Source: a candidate division CSSED10-310 bacterium (GTDB lineage: Bacteria > CSSED10-310 > JAFGDC01). Taken from it: DNA of 10,652 bases. The notes beneath the pieces were generated by a model that searched no databases, had not been told where the DNA came from, and saw only the letters and a program-made list of their open reading frames with translations. Position 1 is the first letter of the stretch. Each line of letters begins with the position of its first letter. The DNA lies in NCBI GenBank assembly GCA_016932295.1, contig JAFGDC010000550.1:1-10652 (forward strand), written 5' to 3'. Below are positions 6,390-10,652 of the stretch, piece by piece. The position numbers were made by a program, and so were the translations under genes.

Positions 6390-8663
6390 ATGCACCAGGA
6401 CAACATTTCGGTACCATCTGAATCAAGCGGACAATCCTTCGGTCGTCCATCGCGTTGGTACGTGCTTTTGCTGGTCGTGTCACTGATTGCGGGGGTGTGG
6501 CTCCGTGCCGCGGCTTTCAAGGCGCGCGGGCATACCACGAAGGATCCGTTCTGGGCTGAATCCGCCCAGCATTACCGTTATACGCGGATGGTTTCGGAGG
6601 GAAGGGGGATCCCTCCCGTGGATCTCGAAATCGAAGCTCCGGAAGGATTGCAGACCGCCACGCAAAGCACACTCGGTGAACGCATTGCCGGTTTGCTGCA
6701 TCGATGGTGGCCGGTACCGGTTGAATTGCATGTCTTCCTGCGCTGGTTCGTTCGCATCCTGGCCGTATTGGAGGCCCTGGCGGTGTTTCTGATCGCCCGT
6801 GAACTTAGTTTCGCCAAGACATCCTCCGCGTGCGCCGCATTCGTCTACGCCACGGCGCTACCGGCCGTGACCAGGAGTATGGGGGACGTGTTCTATCATG
6901 AACATACGGCGCTTCTTTTCTTTTCCTTCCATCTCGCCTTACTGATGCGGTATCTCAACGGTCGCGGCAGCTACCTCCAGGTCCCCGCGTCGCTGTTGAT
7001 GCTGGCCGCGTTGCTTTGCTGGAAAGTAATGCTGTTTGCCTTCGCGGTGGAAATGGGAATGCTGTCGCTGATCTGGGTCGTGAAGGGTGCCAGGCGGGAA
7101 CTCGAGGTTGGCATACTGTGGACCGCCGGTATCCCTGCGGCCTGTGCCTTGCTTCCCGGCAATTACCTCCATTGGGACGGCTTCCTCACTTCACCTGGCG
7201 TGCTGCTCGCCGGGTTGCTGGTGCTATGCATGGGACTCCAGCGCCTGGGTTGGACCGGAAAGACCATGCAGGTACCATTGACCAGGTTGTCCGCCACCGC
7301 GGTCCTGGTGGCACTGGTGATTGTCGTTCACCTTGCAGTGGGAAGCACCGGAACCTATGGCCATGTCTGGTCAACAATTCTCTATCGGCTCTATTATCTG
7401 AAAAAACCCGCCGATCCGGACATGCTTCCATTCGAGGCGCGTCATTACTGGGTGCCGCCTTACACTTCACCGTCCTTGTTTGAACTGTTCGATGAATACA
7501 TCCCTTATCTCCTGCTGGCCGCAGGCTCATTGCTTCTTTGGTTGCGCCGCAGGACCCGTGGCGCCGGGGTGCCGATCATGGGCGCGGGTGCCATGTTCGC
7601 CGCCACGGGCTCCATCAGCTTCCTCCTCTTGTTTTTTCTGTTCGTCAAACTCAAAACCTTCATGGTTCTCTTCTCCGCGCCGTTCACCGCCGGCCTCTTC
7701 ACCCGCCGTCGCTCCATCATGCCTTGGGCGGCGGCGTTCCTGATCGCCATTCAGGTATATCAGGCGGTGGTCTGGAACAACTCGGCCCTCACCGGCATAC
7801 TCTACGACCTCGGTCTGGACTATGGATCGGATCGTCGCGCAGGAAACGTCACCACCGGTGAGGCGGTTTCGCAAATGCTTTACTGGATCGCCGCGAATAC
7901 GAAGCCGGACGAGGTGATTGCGGCTGAATTCACCCTGTCCCCGGTCATTCTTGCTTACACTGGCCGCCGTACCTGCATGCATGCGTATTTCGAGAGCACT
8001 CAGAGGGATCGGTTCCGGCAGTTTTGCGAGGCTCTTTTTGATTCAGAGGATGCCCTTGCCGGCGTGCTCCGCCAGTGGCACACGGAGTACCTCGTGTACA
8101 GCGCGCACATGCTGTTCCGAACCGACAGCAACCTGTCCTTCAGATACGTGGCGGCGGCCATGACCTTCAGTCGGGAATGGCCGGTCTATACCATGCATTT
8201 CCATCCGGAGCGCCTGCGATTCCTGCAACAAGTGGCGGTAAACGATTTCTTCAAGGTGTTCCGGGTCCTGCCGGCCGGCGAGAAAAATCCCGGTCCTTTG
8301 CCATCGAAGTATCACACGTTGTTCGATGAACGACTCGTCATGGGTGATCTTCCGGGTGATCCTGATGGCCGTCCGGATACGAGTGCGTGGCTGCCGCCGA
8401 TGGTGGCTGGTTTCGATTGCCTGACGAAGGCCAAGATTGCCCTGGCGGAAAAGCGCTACCACCAGGCTGAGATATCCCTGCGACGGTCTTTGAAGGCCAC
8501 GGATCTCATCGCCGAAACGCATACTCTGCTCGCGTATATCCTGCTTCGGGATGGAGAAGTACTGGAAGCACGGTCCCACCTTCAGACGGCGTTGCAGTTG
8601 GATCCCGATGACAGCAGGGCGACCCGGCTGATGTCGGAAGGAAGTGCGACATTCTCACCGTGA
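6390..8663 (+). CDS. Large GT-C/STT3-like membrane glycosyltransferase with C-terminal TPR
   Basis: The product is 757 residues from ATG 6390, preferred over GTG 6366 because AAGGAAG lies about 7 bases upstream. After one helix (about 23-43) comes an acidic first loop, KDPFWAESAQHYRYTRMV (about 51-67), where STT3/PglB/AglB-type enzymes have their D-x-YYH-like motif. A second acidic motif, MGDVFYHEH (about 164-172), sits where STT3 proteins have a D-x-E motif between helices. About 10-12 helices follow to about residue 460. The segment NTKPDEVIAAEF...ILAYTGRRTCMHAYFES (about 505-542) matches the layout of the STT3 segment TPxDxVI-WWDYG...GRRT, but WWDYG is absent. Residues about 682-744 form roughly two TPR helix pairs (KRYHQAEISLRRSL, ARSHLQTALQLDPDD). 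I infer a polyprenyl-phosphate-dependent glycosyl or oligosaccharyl transferase facing the periplasm, last gene in the operon after the flippase. Acceptor and exact family are unknown. Confidence 0.65.
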   Translation: MHQDNISVPSESSGQSFGRPSRWYVLLLVVSLIAGVWLRAAAFKARGHTTKDPFWAESAQHYRYTRMVSEGRGIPPVDLEIEAPEGLQTATQSTLGERIAGLLHRWWPVPVELHVFLRWFVRILAVLEALAVFLIARELSFAKTSSACAAFVYATALPAVTRSMGDVFYHEHTALLFFSFHLALLMRYLNGRGSYLQVPASLLMLAALLCWKVMLFAFAVEMGMLSLIWVVKGARRELEVGILWTAGIPAACALLPGNYLHWDGFLTSPGVLLAGLLVLCMGLQRLGWTGKTMQVPLTRLSATAVLVALVIVVHLAVGSTGTYGHVWSTILYRLYYLKKPADPDMLPFEARHYWVPPYTSPSLFELFDEYIPYLLLAAGSLLLWLRRRTRGAGVPIMGAGAMFAATGSISFLLLFFLFVKLKTFMVLFSAPFTAGLFTRRRSIMPWAAAFLIAIQVYQAVVWNNSALTGILYDLGLDYGSDRRAGNVTTGEAVSQMLYWIAANTKPDEVIAAEFTLSPVILAYTGRRTCMHAYFESTQRDRFRQFCEALFDSEDALAGVLRQWHTEYLVYSAHMLFRTDSNLSFRYVAAAMTFSREWPVYTMHFHPERLRFLQQVAVNDFFKVFRVLPAGEKNPGPLPSKYHTLFDERLVMGDLPGDPDGRPDTSAWLPPMVAGFDCLTKAKIALAEKRYHQAEISLRRSLKATDLIAETHTLLAYILLRDGEVLEARSHLQTALQLDPDDSRATRLMSEGSATFSP

Positions 8664-8721
8664 TCTGCCGGCGGATGCCCGTTGCGGCGGTACGGCGTCG
8701 AATACCGTCTGGAATTGCGGG

Positions 8722-9216
8722 TCACCGTTTTCCGAACAGCACGATGAGAATCAGGGCGACGTGGGCGGCCGCCTCCATGCCGAGGTAGCGCGTCCTGGAC
8801 AGGTAGTAACGTTGGGCGGGTGGACCGTGCACGCCGGACAAGTCCACTCCGAACTGCCGGAGGGAGAACGGCGCAAGGAAGGGGATGCCGTCTCCGGCGC
8901 CGAACCAGTCGAACGCCAGGTGGAGCAAGGGAAAGACCGTAACCGCCATTCCCGTTCGAGGCAGTCCCAGCATCGCGACGACGCTTCCGCAGACAATCCA
9001 GAACCACGGTTGATGAAAGATCCAGCGGTGGTGGCGGTGGCGGAGTGGATCGAACGTACCGGTGAGCATGAGAAGAGTGATGGGAAGATCGGGAAGAATG
9101 CCTGCGGTGAACACGAGGAACAGGATGGGCGCATCCAGCGGCAGCCCCGGAACGATCGTTTTGGCCGCCGCCCAGTAAGCGGTCACTGCTATAGCGCCAT
9201 GAGCGGTTATCAACAT
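8722..9216 (-). CDS. YdjM-like membrane-bound metal-dependent hydrolase family protein
   Basis: This is a 164-residue protein with 3-4 hydrophobic helices and the metal-ligand pattern of the YdjM family (PF04307): His6 in the first helix (MLITAHGAIA), Asp43 in AGILPDLP, a His cluster HRHHRWIFHQPWFW (60-73), and His99/Asp103 in LLHLAFDWF. Proteins of this family are predicted membrane metal-dependent hydrolases. E. coli YdjM is SOS-regulated, but the substrate is not established. The size is usual and all expected ligand positions are present. The start is supported by GGGAGA 6 bases upstream of the ATG. The gene converges on the glycan operon, ending 58 bases from the stop at 8663, and diverges from the membrane protein at 9387. 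I see no LexA-type box upstream. Instead there is the 21-bp element shared with the proteasome-like operon. Confidence 0.8.
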   Translation of the reverse strand: MLITAHGAIAVTAYWAAAKTIVPGLPLDAPILFLVFTAGILPDLPITLLMLTGTFDPLRHRHHRWIFHQPWFWIVCGSVVAMLGLPRTGMAVTVFPLLHLAFDWFGAGDGIPFLAPFSLRQFGVDLSGVHGPPAQRYYLSRTRYLGMEAAAHVALILIVLFGKR

Positions 9217-9249
9217 CGATGTCTCCCGTTCCCCCTCCAGTTCCGGTGT

Positions 9250-9280
9250 GTACTAGCGGGTTTTCCACCAGGAATCAAGT
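9250..9280 (-). promoter_or_regulatory. Putative promoter of the YdjM-like gene, sharing an element with the one at 1284-1334
   Basis: On the minus strand, TTGATT (9278-9273) is followed after a 17-base spacer by TAGTAC (9255-9250). The ATG at 9216 is 33 bases beyond the -10. The block 9260-9280 (plus strand GTTTTCC-N3-AGGAATCAAGT) is identical at 18 of 21 positions to 1295-1315, in the same orientation and 44 versus 49 bases from the respective start codon. The -10 is weak, so the element may be an operator or a promoter for an alternative sigma factor. Confidence 0.4.
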
Positions 9281-9386
9281 CAGCGTGTGTATCAAATCCT
9301 CGCTGCCGGGATCGCGGCTTGCGCCTTGGAAGGTATTGCAGGATGTCATGATCGGCGGTACTGTCGAGATTCGCGGTGAAGGGGTG

Positions 9387-10643
9387 ATGATTACCATGAC
9401 GGGATCTGGAGGGAAACGTGGAATCCGTTGGGTGACGGCATCCATGATCGGAATCTGGCTGCTCCTCGTTCACTGGCTCATGATCGCCGATGTCTGGGAC
9501 GAAACAAACGGCTTGCTCTTCTTTGAGCAGTTCCGCCTGGCGGAACTCCTGCCGGTGATCTGGACGGTGCCGCTGTTCGGTCTGTACCGGCCCCTTGCCA
9601 TGAGCGCCGCGGTTTTAATAAGCAAGGCCGCGCCAACGTATGGAGCGGCGTGGCTGCTGCTGCGCTGGTGCAACGCCGGCATGCTGCTGGCGGGCTTGAT
9701 GATACTGGCTTCGTTGCTGGCTGATCGTGGCCGGCGCCAACGGAGCAACCTTCTCTGGCTCCTCCCGTTCTCAGCTCCATTCCTCTTGTCCGCGGGGTGG
9801 GGCGCGGCTATCTTCGACACTTCGGCACTGCTTCTTATCTGCGCTGGACTTCACCTGCTCCACCGTCGATGGTGGCTGTCGGCCGGCCTGCTCCTGGGGT
9901 TGGCATGGTTCTGTAAAGAGGCGGCGGTGCTCGCCCTGCCCGTGGCGATACTGATGACAGGTTCGCCGCACCGGACCAGTTCGAGCATGGTACGCGCCGC
10001 TACCGCCTGGATACTCCCGGTGAGCCTGTTCAGCATCATGCGCTGCGTCTTGATCCCGCCCGGCTCCGCCGTCGACCTGCACGGTTTCCAACCGGAGTTC
10101 GGCTGGTCCACCGCTGCTTCCTGGCTTCGATCCATGTGGTTCGGTGATCTCGTGACCGATCCGGCGATCGTTATCGGACTTGCGTTGACCGCAGCGTCAC
10201 CGTTTCTGCTCCGCGGCAGGTGCCCGCGGCTGGCATTGGTCACGCTTATCATCATGTGTATACCGCTCTATTGGGGAATGCTGGATCACCACTCCGGCTG
10301 CCTCATCCAGCCGTCTCATTTCAGCGGCCGACTGTTTTTGCTGCCGGTAACTCTGGGATTCTTCATTATCCTGCTCCACGGCCGCCGGTTCGCGCCGGTG
10401 TTTGTCCTGGTTCCGCTGCTCTTGGGTGGCGCCTTGTTCGCGATTCGGCACCACCGCTTTCAGAACTCGTACGCCCAGGTGTACCTATTGCCGCTTCCGG
10501 TCGCGCCGGACCTGCTGCGAATCCGCAGTACCGCTCCGCCGCTGGTCGATCATCGCCGCCGGATCGCCATCGGTGAGTATCCGGATGCGGAGTACCTGCT
10601 GCGAGTCGAGGACGGCCGGTTACTGACCGTTTCAGATCAATGA
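9387..10643 (+). CDS. GT-C-like multi-pass membrane protein
   Basis: From ATG 9387 this is 418 residues with about 10-11 hydrophobic helices and a soluble C-terminal tail of about 65 residues (from RHHRFQNSY). The first loop after helix 1 carries MIADVWDETNGLLFFEQFR (32-50), with Asp35, Asp38 and Glu39 in the place of the acidic catalytic loop of GT-C glycosyltransferases. LGLAWFCKEAAVLALPVAIL (about 170-190) resembles the helix with a conserved Lys-Glu pair in PMT/TMTC-like proteins, and FDTSALLLICAGLHLL fits their helix arrangement. I therefore suggest a lipid-linked sugar transferase, but no specific family is recognised. Start choice is uncertain: the frame is open from 9219, but hydrophobic helix 1 begins near 9440, and GAAGGGG (9378-9384) with GGTGAT (9383-9388) favour ATG 9387 or 9396. 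It diverges from the YdjM-like gene. The stop lies 9 bases from the window end, so downstream partners are unseen. Confidence 0.6.
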   Translation: MITMTGSGGKRGIRWVTASMIGIWLLLVHWLMIADVWDETNGLLFFEQFRLAELLPVIWTVPLFGLYRPLAMSAAVLISKAAPTYGAAWLLLRWCNAGMLLAGLMILASLLADRGRRQRSNLLWLLPFSAPFLLSAGWGAAIFDTSALLLICAGLHLLHRRWWLSAGLLLGLAWFCKEAAVLALPVAILMTGSPHRTSSSMVRAATAWILPVSLFSIMRCVLIPPGSAVDLHGFQPEFGWSTAASWLRSMWFGDLVTDPAIVIGLALTAASPFLLRGRCPRLALVTLIIMCIPLYWGMLDHHSGCLIQPSHFSGRLFLLPVTLGFFIILLHGRRFAPVFVLVPLLLGGALFAIRHHRFQNSYAQVYLLPLPVAPDLLRIRSTAPPLVDHRRRIAIGEYPDAEYLLRVEDGRLLTVSDQ

Positions 10644-10652
10644 CAGGTTGTA

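Noticed and set aside
8664..8721. Possible bidirectional terminator between convergent genes
   Set aside because: Only a 4-5 base imperfect stem (GTACGG/CCGT) is visible, with no T tract on either side.
9028..9045. GGTGGCGGTGGCGG-like short tandem repeat
   Set aside because: It encodes the His-rich metal-binding segment of the YdjM-like protein on the minus strand, so the repetition is explained by codons.
8644..9351. Plus-strand open frame of 235 codons
   Set aside because: It is antisense to the YdjM-like gene, whose metal-ligand pattern and Shine-Dalgarno site are clear. The frame itself is charged low-complexity sequence.
9219..9386. N-terminal extension of the 9387 membrane protein back to 9219
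   Set aside because: The extra residues are Pro/Ser-rich without a pattern, would overlap the divergent promoter and Shine-Dalgarno site of the YdjM-like gene, and would put a long tail before the first membrane helix.

Overview
The window is GC-rich, gene-dense bacterial DNA with Shine-Dalgarno starts, ATGA stop/start overlaps and short intergenic gaps. The secreted beta-helix protein with a TPTP-type linker, the tryptophan-rich C-terminal domain and the proteasome-like genes suggest an environmental, possibly uncultivated lineage. No marker here fixes the phylum. I saw no tRNA, rRNA, CRISPR array, transposase or phage gene.

Region 1 (1-1246, minus strand) holds two tandem, translationally coupled genes for proteasome-fold (Ntn-hydrolase) proteins. 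The upstream, complete one (164-1246) has Ala where the catalytic Thr1 should be. The downstream one (1-167, cut by the window edge) begins Met-Thr-Ser and keeps Asp and Lys residues near the catalytic positions. The pair looks like an inactive plus an active subunit. Region 2 (1247-1539) is a divergent intergenic stretch with a likely minus-strand promoter. Region 3 (1540-3273, plus) encodes an exported right-handed beta-helix protein with a separate C-terminal domain. Region 4 (3274-3679) has no intact gene. It carries a minus-strand remnant of an alpha/beta hydrolase (the Asp-His end only), a perfect 7-bp inverted repeat followed by a T-rich tract, and an AT-rich possible promoter.

Region 5 (3680-8663, plus) is a three-gene surface-glycan operon: a polysaccharide pyruvyl transferase-like protein, a Wzx/MATE-type flippase (4-bp overlap), and a large membrane glycosyltransferase-like protein with a TPR tail. 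Together they suggest decoration, export and final transfer or assembly of a lipid-linked saccharide. Region 6 (8722-9216, minus) is a YdjM-like membrane metal-dependent hydrolase. Region 7 (9387-10643, plus) is a second GT-C-like multi-pass membrane protein.

The two most notable points are the split proteasome-like pair and a 21-bp element (18 identities) placed at nearly the same distance upstream of both the proteasome-like operon and the YdjM-like gene. The second point suggests that the two units share a promoter type or regulator.
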